64,000 nucleotides of DNA from NCBI RefSeq assembly GCF_000350225.1, contig NW_005178593.1, positions 165,335 to 229,334 of the forward strand, given 5' to 3'. The notes beneath the pieces were generated by a model. It saw only the letters and a list, made by a program, of their open reading frames with translations, searched no databases and was not told the DNA's origin. Positions 21,625 to 31,278 of this stretch are shown here, piece after piece (position 1 is the first letter of the stretch; the number at the start of each line of letters is the position of its first letter). The stretch is from Chondrus crispus. Its lineage: Eukaryota; Rhodophyta; Florideophyceae; Gigartinales; Gigartinaceae. The translations under genes and the position numbers were made by a program.

Positions 21625-22045
21625 CCTTGATAAAGCGTCCGCCTGGCTGTTAGCCTTTCTCTTTTTGTACTTGATTTCAAAATCGAATTCCGAGAGGCGT
21701 AGCCTTCATCGGATCAAACGTCTACTTGGGTCCGTTCCGTTCATCAACCACCTCAACGAGGCATGGTCGGTATGCACTATGGAGTGCCCGCCTTACAAAT
21801 ATGGCCTCAATGTCTGGACGGCCCAAATCACCGCCAAACATTCCTTCTCTGATACAGAATAATTCCTCTCGGCTGCAGCCAACGTTCTGGAAAAGAACCC
21901 GATAGGTTTACGTTGCGCATCCGGGTGCGTTTGAAATAAGGCAGCGCCGATTTGATAGTCGCTTGCATCGGTATCTACCGAATACGGAAGATCCTTCTTC
22001 GGCAGCGCCAGCACTGGTGGTGCCAAGATAGCGTCCTTGAGCTTA
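21625..22045 (-). pseudogene. E4 RNase H
   Basis: 'SVDTDASDYQIGAALFQTHPD', 'NYSVSEKECLAVIWAVQTLRPYL', 'HTDHASLRWLM' and 'KANSQADALSRL' show the whole RNase H domain with its acidic residues. In-frame TAA at about 21791 (Tyr in E2) and TGA at about 21707 (Trp in E2) interrupt it. A frameshift near 22040-22060 separates it from RT. Confidence 0.9.
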
Positions 22046-22970
22046 TGAAATCCTCAAACTCAACCACGTCGAATCCTTCCGACCGGACTGGTTGTCCTTT
22101 CTTCAATAGTTGGTTGAGCGGATGCGCGATTTTCGCATACTGTGGGACGAACCTGCGGTATACATTACAAATTCCCAGAAAGCTTCTGAGCTGCGTCTGC
22201 GTTTGAGGATACCTCACTTGTTCCAATGCGGCGATTCGCGCCGCGTCGACTTCTAGCGTACCTGGCCGAACGACGTGGCCTAGGTACTTGATCTTTTCGA
22301 CGAAAAATTCACATTTGCGAAGCTTCAGCTTCACAACTGCCTTTTCCAATACAGACAGTACTTCGTCCACGTGAACAACATGTTCTTCCCAAGACTTGCT
22401 GAAGATGATGATATCATCAAGATACACCAAGCACGACTTCCATCGGAACGGGGAGAGCAGGATATCCATGGCTCTCTGTAACGTCGCCAGCGCGTTGGTA
22501 AGCCCGAAGGGCATTCTTGAGAACCGATACAGGCCCGACTGACAAGAAAAGACTGTTTTGTCACAGTCCGCTTCGGGGATAGGCATCTGCCAACATCCCG
22601 AGATCGCGTCCAACGCGGAGAAAACCTTAGTGTTTCCCAACGATTCCAGGCACTCGTCCATGCGCGGCAAAGGGTACGTGTCCTTCACCGTCACTGCGTT
22701 CAGCCTGCGGTAGTCTACGCAAAAACGCATTGACTGGTCCGGCTTGGGCACCAGCAACACGGATGACGCCCATTCTGACTGCGCTGGTTCTATCACTCCT
22801 GCCCCTAACATCTTCTGTACTTCTGCATCTTCAATCTCGCGGGCTTTAGGTCCTGCCCGGTACGGAGCTTGTGCGATGGGACGAGTCTCGGGGATCAACT
22901 CGATCCGATGGACTGTGGTATTAATTTCACCACGCGTCCCATCCCACATCCTTGAATACTTCTTCAACAT
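21975..22970 (-). pseudogene. E4 reverse transcriptase
   Basis: 331 codons are open. They contain 'HRIELIPETRPIAQAPYRAGP', 'LLVPKPDQSMRFCVDYRRLN', 'YPLPRMDECLESLGN', 'LDAISGCWQMPI', 'RMPFGLTNALATLQR', catalytic 'YLDD' and 'YLGHVVRPGTLE', up to 'RSFLGICNVYRRFV'. The last 25 residues or so are out of frame, because a shift just after 'KKGQPV' moves RNase H to another frame. An in-frame stop separates this from the upstream spacer at 22971. Substitutions relative to E2 (G to Q in 'KPDGS', Y to C in 'SGYWQ') may matter. The catalytic Asp pair is intact. Confidence 0.93.
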
Positions 22971-23489
22971 TCAACGGAATTCTTCGCGCAGCCGGTCCGG
23001 CAGGTGGCTCAGGTCGAGTTTCTCCACGTCCGGCGGTGGCGGCTCAATCCTGCGTTGCGGCTTCGTAGATGCAGACGCGGAGAGCCCTGCCGACCGTTCT
23101 TCTGGCTGGTCCTTGCGGCCTTGATCCGACGGTTCGCATCTTGTCTCGCCCGTTGGCGTCTTGGTAGAATTAGGAAAATTTTCCTTTTGCCTTTCCCGAA
23201 CTCCGAGAACTTCACCAATGGTGGTTTTGCTCTCAAGCACGGCCCTTGGGTGCGGTAATAATTCTGCCACCACTTGGCCTTTTTGCACCCTGACAGGGTA
23301 CGTCCTAAAATTCGCAACGAGTAGACGAAATGGCCTGTCAGGCTCAACCTGAACGACACCATTCGTGCACGTCAACCGGTGCCTTTCGTACAACGACGAG
23401 TAGGGCTGAACCACAACTAAGCCCGCCCTCTTCGAGGTGCATTCCACGACGCGTTGCGCCCCTGGCTCGATGGTCGTGGCTCTTGCCAC
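22971..23489 (-). pseudogene. E4 spacer between protease and RT
   Basis: 'ARATTIEPGAQRVVECTSKRAGLVVVQPYSSLY' and 'TNGVVQVEPDRPFRLLVANF' match the beta-rich spacer of E2, followed by a Pro-rich 'IEPPPPDVEKLDLSHLP' segment. It ends at an in-frame stop just before RT. The function of this spacer is not known to me. Confidence 0.8.
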
Positions 23490-23523
23490 TTTTACCTTGG
23501 GGGAAATTCGCTCCCCCTTTCCA

Positions 23524-23913
23524 TCAATTCTCGTCCTCTTCCGGGACGAGATTCTTCTTCCCTTTTCTCGTCGAGAACCGCCTAACTATCGGAACCTCCG
23601 AGAAATCCGCCAACTCAACCATTTTATTCCTTGGATAAATTGCTTCCACAAACCGGTCACAGTAGTCCGCGCCCAGGATTAGCGGGACGACTAGTTTTTC
23701 GCATACAATAAACTCGGCTGCGGTCACAAATCTTCCAAGCCTCACAGGCATTTTAATTGTGCCGAGAGTCCGGAGTGGCCTATTGTTCGCGTCGCCAATG
23801 TCTTGGGTCGGTCCGTAGGACACCAACATTTTCATTCCTGGCGGAAGTTCCGACCTTCGAACCAAATTCGGTCCGGCACGTGTGTCCAACACGGACAACA
23901 CTCGACTCATCAA
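23524..23913 (-). pseudogene. E4 aspartic protease with altered active site
   Basis: 'SVLDTRAGPNLVRRSELPPG' occupies the active-site position, but the invariant Gly of D-T-G-A is Arg, which should abolish activity. 'LGTIKMPVRLGRFVTAAEFIVCEKLVVPLILGADYCDRF' shows the rest of the fold in one frame. That includes the strand which in E2 needs a frameshift. It stops at 23524 after 'KNLVPEEDEN'. Confidence 0.88.
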
Positions 23914-24511
23914 TCCGACCGTTGGTCCAATATCCGCGTAAACTTTGTAGTTTTTCGCGCGAGGACCCAGATATTTTCAGGACATCCTTTTCGCTTAACC
24001 ATGTACCAGGGCCTACGAATTTGATCCATCGGACGATCTTTGTCTCGACTTAGAATTTTCTTGACAACAATCGGCTCCTTCCGCTTACCCCATATTTCAA
24101 CTACCTCCTCGTCGAGGCCTTCCCTTCTTGCTAGAGACGGGGAACGGGACTGAGTCCCGGACGCAGTACGTTAAACCTGCGCCTCTCGTGACTCCTTCGA
24201 GATTCCCCTCTCCAGTTTCCCTGCGGCTGCGGGTTCGTTCTCACGTCCGACGACGCGGGACCCGCGGCGGGCCCTCTAAAGGGTTGGTTCGACCTCGGCG
24301 TTGAGGCACTCGGCGTGCTCGCCTTCTGCGAATCGAATCAATTCTTGACCTTCAGATAACTCTTCGATGGTATCCCTAATCCCTCCATCGGAGACAACGC
24401 CTCATAATTTCCCAAAACTCGGTACATTTCCCGGAGGGAAAGAATGCACGTTGGCGCGGCGTGCCCCTTTTCGTAACAGTGGTAGCACACCAGTCCGTGC
24501 TTCTTGACGGG
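23914..24511 (-). pseudogene. E4 gag end with CCHC knuckle, and gag-protease junction
   Basis: Directly downstream of a TAG at about 24509 (Tyr in E1 and E2), the minus strand encodes 'PVKKHGLVCYHCYEKGHAAPTC', an intact C-x2-C-x4-H-x4-C knuckle. 'EMYRVLGNYEALSPMEGLGIPS' follows. The stretch to the protease is broken by frameshifts. Confidence 0.8.
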
Positions 24512-24886
24512 CTACTGCGGCCTTGGTCCTCCACGGGCCGGCGGCCTTCCATGATTTGGCGACGTTCCCATCCAGCCTGGCCTTCGAAACGTTGTACCCT
24601 TGTCTTCCATCGGAATGCGCGGCGCCGGCGTGTGGCCGCGCCTCCTGGATATCATCAAGAGATCTGTGGGCTCTAAAAACGACTCCGTCGTGTATGTGCG
24701 CGTCGGTAAAGCTGACGACCCGCTGGCCCCGTAGTCCTCGTGTCCGTAGCCTTCCGATGGCTCAATAGAATCGCCTTCGGCGACGAACGCTCCTTCGTAA
24801 TTTTCATTACTTCTCTGCACACTGCGCTCCTGTGACGCGGAGATTGACTCGGCTAAGTGGACGGCGGCGTGACCTTTACGACCGGG
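24512..24886 (-). pseudogene. E4 gag, segment between capsid domain and knuckle
   Basis: This is in frame with the main gag frame but lies between two TAG stops (at about 24889 and 24509). It encodes 'YEGAFVAEGDSIEPSEGYGHEDYGASG', 'TYTTESF' and 'PAPRIPMEDKGTTFRRPGWMG', the Pro/Arg/Gly-rich approach to the knuckle. The same text is found in E1 and E2. Confidence 0.85.
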
Positions 24887-26515
24887 CTAATAAGCCCTCG
24901 GCTTGTTTCTCGCCCTGAACGTCGACGGCGTCTGAATCGTGACCTTCTTGGCCTTCTTGTCCTTGGCGCGGCTCGCCGAGCCATGCGCCTTTGCGTAATT
25001 TACCAATCTCAAAAATGAGACATCTCGGTTATCTTGTCGATACTGCGAGACCATGGGCTTGATACTGGCATCTAGCCCCTCGATGAACATGGTCATCTGC
25101 TCCTCCATGGAATAAACATTCCCGCAACGATTGCTCGCGTCTGTCAGACGAATGTAAAATTTCATCTCGTCTTCAGACGGTCGCTGTTGAACTTCTCGCA
25201 ACGCGAGCACGGCTTGGCGAATCGACTCGTCGGTTGCGAAACTCCTCAACAACCACTGTACGGCCTCTGGCCAAACGGACACCTTTCCGTGATGGGACCC
25301 AGCCGTCTGAGACACAGAAGTGTACTGTCTCAAGGCGATACCGCTTAGGAATTCGGGCAACAAGCGGATCGCCTGCCCCTCGTTCATTTCTTGAGTATCA
25401 AACTCTTGAACTAACTTTGCCAAAACGTCCAACAGAGGGACAATGTCTTCTCCTGTGAACGTGTTGTCCTTCTTCACCTTAGGCGGAATATCTCTCCTGA
25501 TTTTTCGCACGGCGGTCCGCCGGGAACTTGACAAATATGTCTGCGGGTTCCGCAAGCGGTACGTTCGGTACGAAAGTAATTTCTTGAAGAGGTAGTTGGT
25601 CAGACTCAGCTCCTCCAACTCTTCCCATCGCGGCCCGCGTCGTGTTGCGACATCTTCGGGTTCCGTGTTCTTGTCTCTCCGCAAGGCGGACGAAGTGACT
25701 CCGCCTCGTCTGGAGGAAATTTTCTTGCTTGACGAAATTCCGTTTCCTTCTTCTGAACGGCGTTCGGAATTGCCCGAATGGTTCGACGAGCCGCCTCCAC
25801 CATCTTCAGAGTGACCAGGCGACTCCGACTGTGAGTTGCGGTCCTCCGGATCGTCACTACAGTGACCCTTGCTTGTACGTCGCTTGTCCTTCTTGGAGGA
25901 CTTCGACTTGGAGCTCCGCTGTCGAGCGGGCTTGTCCTTCTTCGACCGACGGTCGTCCTCTCTACCCGAAGGGAGAGGCTCGTCGTCCGATCCTTGCTGC
26001 GCTGGGCCGGTGGCCTGCTCAAGATCCTTGAGTCGCTGCGCGGCGCGATCGAACTTGTCGTCAATGCTGGTTCGAAACTGGCCTAAGGACTCTAGCGCTT
26101 GATTCGCATCGCGCCTTGCGTCCTTGACCGAAAGCTTCAATGAAGCGAGGACCTCCGGCTCGATGCCGTCGGTCCCGTCGACATTATTTTTCTCGACGAG
26201 TCCCACTCGCGCGGTCAGCTCTTCCAACGCCTTGTGGAACTCGGAATTTTGCAACTCAAGTTGCTTCTGCACGAGGCCTAATTCGGCTTCGAGATTTTTC
26301 TTCGCTTCTTTGCGAATTTCGCTGCTCATCTTCTCCAACTTCTCGTCGAGGTCAGTCTTGTCAGCGGCAATCCCCGTAGGAGATTCTTGATCTCCGGGAT
26401 CCGTGGCCGTATTGGCCTGGCTCCGGGTGCGAGGACCCCTCGGGATCCTCGACGCCCGTGCCGATCCGCTCCTGCTTGCCCCGGGACCGACGTCCCCGGG
26501 TGCGCTTGTCGACAT
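24887..26515 (-). CDS. E4 gag (N-terminal and capsid-like part)
   Basis: About 542 codons are open. I chose the ATG at 26515 ('MSTSAPGDVGPGASRSG') over one 5 codons upstream because it aligns with E2's start. A coiled-coil-like charged region (about residues 55-180) and a Ser/Lys/Arg/Asp-rich linker precede the capsid-like domain. That domain begins 'LTNYLFKKLLSYRTYRL' and includes 'NEGQAIRLLPEFLSGIALRQYTSVSQTAG', 'WLLRSFATDESIRQAVLALREVQQ' and 'EEQMTMFIEGLDASIKPM'. It is the most complete gag of family A and ends at a TAG ('NKPRAY'). Confidence 0.93.
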   Translation of the reverse strand: MSTSAPGDVGPGASRSGSARASRIPRGPRTRSQANTATDPGDQESPTGIAADKTDLDEKLEKMSSEIRKEAKKNLEAELGLVQKQLELQNSEFHKALEELTARVGLVEKNNVDGTDGIEPEVLASLKLSVKDARRDANQALESLGQFRTSIDDKFDRAAQRLKDLEQATGPAQQGSDDEPLPSGREDDRRSKKDKPARQRSSKSKSSKKDKRRTSKGHCSDDPEDRNSQSESPGHSEDGGGGSSNHSGNSERRSEEGNGISSSKKISSRRGGVTSSALRRDKNTEPEDVATRRGPRWEELEELSLTNYLFKKLLSYRTYRLRNPQTYLSSSRRTAVRKIRRDIPPKVKKDNTFTGEDIVPLLDVLAKLVQEFDTQEMNEGQAIRLLPEFLSGIALRQYTSVSQTAGSHHGKVSVWPEAVQWLLRSFATDESIRQAVLALREVQQRPSEDEMKFYIRLTDASNRCGNVYSMEEQMTMFIEGLDASIKPMVSQYRQDNRDVSFLRLVNYAKAHGSASRAKDKKAKKVTIQTPSTFRARNKPRAY

Positions 26516-26614
26516 CGCCCGTACGAGCAAACCTACACAAAAAAAGTTACAAACAAAAAGAAATTAAGAAAGACTCCGTGACCAAGACCAACTTCCTTGT
26601 CGTAGACAAAACAG

Positions 26615-26633
26615 ATTCTAGGTCCAGAGACCA
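26615..26633 (-). other. Candidate primer-binding site of E4
   Basis: On the minus strand, 'TGGTCTCTGGACCTAGAATC' begins four bases after the 5' LTR. E2 has TGGTCTCCCGACCTAGAAT at the same offset. The tRNA could not be identified. Confidence 0.55.
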
Positions 26634-26637
26634 CTTT

Positions 26638-27577
26638 TGTAGTGCAATGCGCCTGTCAGGCAGAGATCCAGGTCCGATGGTCCTACACAAACAACAACAA
26701 CAACAAAAACAACAACTGCCAACGGCACAGCGCTACGGAGTGTTCGAAGCTCCCTGTCCTCTTTAAGCCGGTTTGCGGCCCGCAGTATCTCGGATCCCTG
26801 ATAGGGAGGGCAAAGAGAAGGGCCCAGCCCGGGATCGGTAACTGGTGGTAGAGTCTTGTAAAGGCAACTGCTCGACGAGTTCGGAGGGTTGTCTAGGTAA
26901 ACCTGGTCCGATGGGTCGTAAATCCAATGCTCGTAGAGCGCCTTGTACACCTTATACCCTTGATAAGGTCTTCGACGGGGATGTCGCAACGTAGCCCGTC
27001 GGGAAAGAAGAAAACGTAGCAGCGCTACACCGTCGTACTGCCCGATGGCAAAGTACCAACACCGGATCGGTCGCAACCAGATTCCGATGGAACCAACTCT
27101 GAGAAAAGCACCACTGGTGCACCAACACAGAAGCCCGATGGCTAATGACGTCACGTTGCGGATCGCAATCCTACAAGGTGGGACCAACTCAAGATTAAGG
27201 GAAATTAGGATAGGGAAATAAAGGAAAATTGATAAGGAAAAAGGGGGCCCCCGAGCGCAAAGGATACCGTAGGCTAGAGTAGAAGGGAATGTCTTGTAAA
27301 AGACGGACTTCGACCAAGGCGATATCAAACTCTGGCAACTCGGGTTACCTTTACTCACTTGGGTTGGTAACGGGACTATGCTATATAGCCCCGCCGGGGC
27401 GAGTACAGTAGCTCCCGGCTCTAGATTCTAGATCTAATTTGTAAATAGAATTAAATAATTAAAATAATCGTGCGCATCGTTGCACACGTGTATCCTCCAG
27501 CCCGGACTACAGTATCCAATTTTTTTCCTTTTCTCACTTCCTTTCACCCCCCTACCCGAGACGGGTATTGCACTACA
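26638..27577 (-). repeat. E4 5' LTR
   Basis: A 940-bp copy of the 15040-15976 LTR, oriented minus, followed by GATAC (27578-27582). A CTATATAG element at about 27381-27388 (minus sense) is a candidate TATA box. The CAA-rich tract is one unit longer than in the other copy. Confidence 0.95.
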
Positions 27578-30156
27578 GATACAAACACCGAAGTCTATCC
27601 GCACTCAAGCCCGGTCACCCGGGCAGGACGCTGACTACACCCCACAAACCGACGGACTAACGCTCGTCGAGCGGAGAAGAATTACTGTCGACGACAGATC
27701 CGGAGTTACGAAGATGGCTGCTGACCGAGGTTGCAGCCGTCGCCCGGTCAACACCGATCGACCTCACTCCTTTCCCATGTCCCCTGCGCGAAAGCGACTC
27801 ACCCCCTGACTCATGACGGACCGTCGTTTGTTTCCTCGGGTGTTTCACTCCCTTCGGTTTCTATTTTCTTCTGCCTCGTTTTATTTATTTTTTATGTGAA
27901 GACAGGAGCATGACCCCGTACAGCGGACGCCGCTCCGTAAGTCACTCATCGAGAAAACGCAAGCGGACATACACTGCCCGGAGTGGGCGAATCGTTTGTT
28001 TTTCTTTTCTCTACGTCGATACCGAAAATCTGCTCGACGCCGCCATCAAGGAGGTCAACCGATTGTATTCCAGTTGTGTAGTCGGATTCGGTTTCAATCT
28101 CTGTTTTGTTTTTGCTTTTATTTTTTTTAGTTTCTGATGTCGACGACACGACGTGACGCAGCGTATCGGTACGATGTACACCGATCTGCAAGTCCCCAAG
28201 GGTTAGCAAAGACCAAGGAAGAGGATAATCGAGAAGAAAGAAAAATAGGAACGGCGACCTAAGAAGCTTTAACGCGATCCGCAAATGCTTGATCCACACG
28301 ACGGACCGACGAGGGCTTGGTGCAGGTTTCACCGAGACCCCTGATAGTTGCGTTAAAAAGCGAACAGACGCAGCCTCAACTGGGTGTGTACAGTGAGAGC
28401 ATAAGATCAATGCTCGTGCTCAGTTGCGTTCGGGACGAGCCCCAAGCAGAACAACGCATCAGTTAGTCCGCGAAATGATCATCGACCTTATCCTACAACG
28501 GCTGTATTTTGTTGTCGTGCTCGCATTTCCACTCTGTCATTGGGGATCGATTGCAAACGCGTCTGCGCGGGACCCCTTCGGGAAAATTATGACTGTCCTC
28601 AAGGAACACGTATGCACTCCGCCTCCGTGACGGTTCCCTGAGAAGCACTCCTCCCCGGAATCACGGACCCAAGTGGTGATACACGCATTCCGACCTACGC
28701 AAAAAAAGAGGGGTCGCGCGCTGTGTAGTGAGTACGCTCTTGACGGATCGGATCGATCGAGGATACGAAGGGAGAGACCTGAGACCTGAGACGCTACTTT
28801 GACTTGGTACCAGGAGTGCGCGGCATGCCAACAAACGAGAAAGGAGGTGCGAAGCATCATTTGAAAAAATTATCGACATTTAGGGAAACCATAGTCGTCG
28901 CAAGATATGATGCCTGTTCGTTGGCACAAGCCACAGGCGCGTTTCCCACGATATCGGAAATTACAAGCGGGAACGAGCTTGACCAACGCCCTTCCTCACT
29001 GCCCCAGGTACCCTTCAGAATGTTTGTTTCGGAACACACCCCGACGGGGAACCGACACAAGAGACCTCGGATCACGATTACGGCCACGCCGTCGTCCACG
29101 CATTCGTAGAACTACATCGAGGAGGAGGGTCACAAGAAAGGAAGTAAGGAAGAAGTTTTTGAGATTCCCCCTTAACCCCCCGACCTCTTTTTGCCGTGGA
29201 CCAACGAGAACATCGAAGCAGGAGAAAGGCCATTTCTCAAATGGGAGACATGCACAAGTCGACGTCGCCGACACCACCAATGTTGTGTCATACCGGTCAG
29301 GACCGGAGCAGTCTGTCGCGGCCCCCCTACGAGATAATTTGGAACTCTGAGCCTTCTGCGTCTAGCAGATAGAATGTTCTATGTCAACACCAGTTCTTTT
29401 CGCAACGTTTTGCGGTTGTAGAAATTAGGAAAATCCGAGGGATGTGGACTTTGTGAAGATATCTTGCTCCTCGCTCAAAGAGGAGGAAGTTTGGAAAACA
29501 GAGGGAACACATGCGACGGAAGTAGGAAAGAGGGAATGATGGAGTGTAACACTCATGGCCATTGTAGGCGATGACGTGATACCAATTGCTGGAAAAAGAG
29601 CCGAATGCGACCAAGCGTACGAGGGAGGTTGTATGAAGTGAGCCTAAAGCAGGAGGGAGGAATGGCGATGCGAGCCAACCAATCGTAAGACCGGATTGCT
29701 TGAAGGGGGATGTGTCCTGGAAGCATACCGGCGCCGTCGGCGAACGAGTAAGCAATGTCATCGAAGCGCATACACCGATCACAGAGAACCATTTAGCGGA
29801 AGCAAAAAGCACAGGATTAATGCGCATGGCCTTATCGTGGAGCTCCGACGCAGCAGGGTATCGAAGCGAGGACGGAGCGTTATGATCGGAATCGATGTGG
29901 CCAACAGGGCCAGCATGTTGGGAATCAGGGGGTAATGGAGGGATGGAAGGAAGACCTAGAGGGTCGAGGGAAGTGGAAGAAAGCCCGTGCCGTAGCGCTT
30001 GCGTTTGGTACCACCACTCGAATGGCTCGGGGATGAAGGAAACATGAGGTCCGTCTTGCTCTTGCACTTTCACCGATTACCGGATACGGCGGTGTAGGGT
30101 TATGAGAGAAATGGCGAGGAGATTATACGATGGCGGAGCGGCGTACAAGAGCATTC
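27578..30156 (+). other. E2 3' noncoding region, second part (after E4)
   Basis: This continues E2 after E4 and is about 2.6 kb. No retroelement domain is seen. 28540-28890 matches X at 31860-32310 in several blocks ('GCGTCTGCGCGGGA', 'ATGCACTCCGCCTC', 'GAGAAAGGAGGTGCGAAGCA'), so it is a family-wide region. On the minus strand, 30073-29384 is open for 229 codons in the position where D and E have their antisense gene. I see no clear similarity to that gene. Confidence 0.7.
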
Positions 30157-30168
30157 GGAAGGGGGATA
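30157..30168 (+). other. E2 polypurine tract
   Basis: 'GGAAGGGGGATA' lies directly before the 3' LTR, as before the LTRs of E4 and X. Confidence 0.75.
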
Positions 30169-31278
30169 TGTAGTGCAATAATCGACTACATCGTGAGGGG
30201 GTGAAAAGAAAAGGAATTGAGGGGTATGACAAAGTGGGGGGGTGACAAGTGAGAATTATTTCACTTTATTATTTTAATTGTTAATTTTAATTAGTTGCAT
30301 ATTAGTTATTTAACATTAGATTAGATCTAGGATCTAGCGCCGAGAGCTACTGTAGTGGCTCCGGCCGGGCGATATATACCTTAGCCCTCTGACGAGCAAG
30401 TCAGTAAAGGTAACCCGAGTTGCCAGAGTTGAATATCGCCTTGGTCGAAGTCCGTCTTTCCCAAGACGCTCCCCTTTACCCCAGATTACATTATCCTTTG
30501 CGCTCGGGGGTTCCCTTTCCTTTTCCTTTATTTCACCTATGCATTTCTATTTCTATCCCTACTTCTATTCCCTTACCTTGTGTTGGTTCCACAGTGCCTG
30601 ATTGCGATCCGCATTGTGACGACTGGAGTCATCGGGCTCTTGTGTTGGTTCTTTTGTTTGTTGTTGGTGCCATCGGTTTTGGTTGCGACCGGACCGGTGT
30701 AGGTGTCTTAGCCATCGGGCGACACGTGGGTGTAGCGCAGCTACTTGTTTACGTCCCCCGACGGAGGCTGTTGCAACGGCGTCTCCCTCGAAGGTCCTGT
30801 TGTGTATACAGGACAGTGTTGGTTCCATCGGATACAGGTTGCGACTGTTCCGGTGTTGGGACTTTCCCATCGGACAGTACGGAGGTGTAGCGCTGCTACG
30901 TGTTTGCTAATTCCCGTCGGGCTGCATTGCGACGCCCTCGTTGAAGACCTTATCAAGGGTATAAGGTGTACCAGGCGCTCAGCGAGCATTGGCTTAACGA
31001 CCCATCGGGCCCGGCTTCTTAATTATCGCCCCGAACTCGCCGAGCAACTGCCTGTGCAAGACTCTGCCACTATTCATCCTGGGCCGGGCATCTTCCTTTT
31101 GCACCCCCTGTCAGGGATTTGAGCTACTGTGGGCCGCAAACCCACTTAAAGGGAAAGGGAGAATCGGACACTCCGTAGGGCTGTGCCGTCGGCAACTCTT
31201 GTTGGTTGTTGTTTGTTGGTTGTGTTGTTGCTGGACCGTTGGACCCTGGTTCCGACCTGACAGGCACATTGCACTACA
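30169..31278 (+). repeat. E2 3' LTR
   Basis: A 1,110-bp LTR ending ATTGCACTACA. It matches 5505-6637 closely after the first 150 bp or so and differs strongly before that. The right flank is aactc. Its TATA-like site is 'GCGATATATACC' near 30370. Confidence 0.92.

Larger units (their letters stand above)
15040..27577 (-). mobile_element. Complete Ty3/gypsy chromodomain retrotransposon E4 (minus strand), nested in E2
   Basis: A 12,538-bp element with two LTRs (15040-15976 and 26638-27577) that differ at roughly a dozen sites by eye, and a perfect 5-bp target duplication, GATAC (15035-15039 and 27578-27582). On the minus strand it has PBS, gag, protease, RT, RNase H, integrase, chromodomain, about 3.8 kb of 3' noncoding DNA, a polypurine tract and the LTR. 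It is the youngest-looking family-A element here, but it has stops in gag and RNase H, an altered protease site and frameshifts in pol. Confidence 0.95.
5505..31278 (+). mobile_element. Ty3/gypsy chromodomain retrotransposon E2 (plus strand, with two nested insertions)
   Basis: The element runs 5' LTR (5505-6637), PBS, gag, protease, RT, RNase H, integrase, chromodomain, long 3' noncoding region, polypurine tract and 3' LTR (30169-31278). A solo LTR (13192-14248) and complete E4 (15040-27577) are inserted in it. Without them it is about 12.2 kb. Its outer flanks do not match (tgtcc on the left, aactc on the right), and the first 150 bp or so of its two LTRs differ strongly. The left boundary was therefore probably remade by recombination. 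Stops and frameshifts in most domains make it non-autonomous. Confidence 0.88.
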
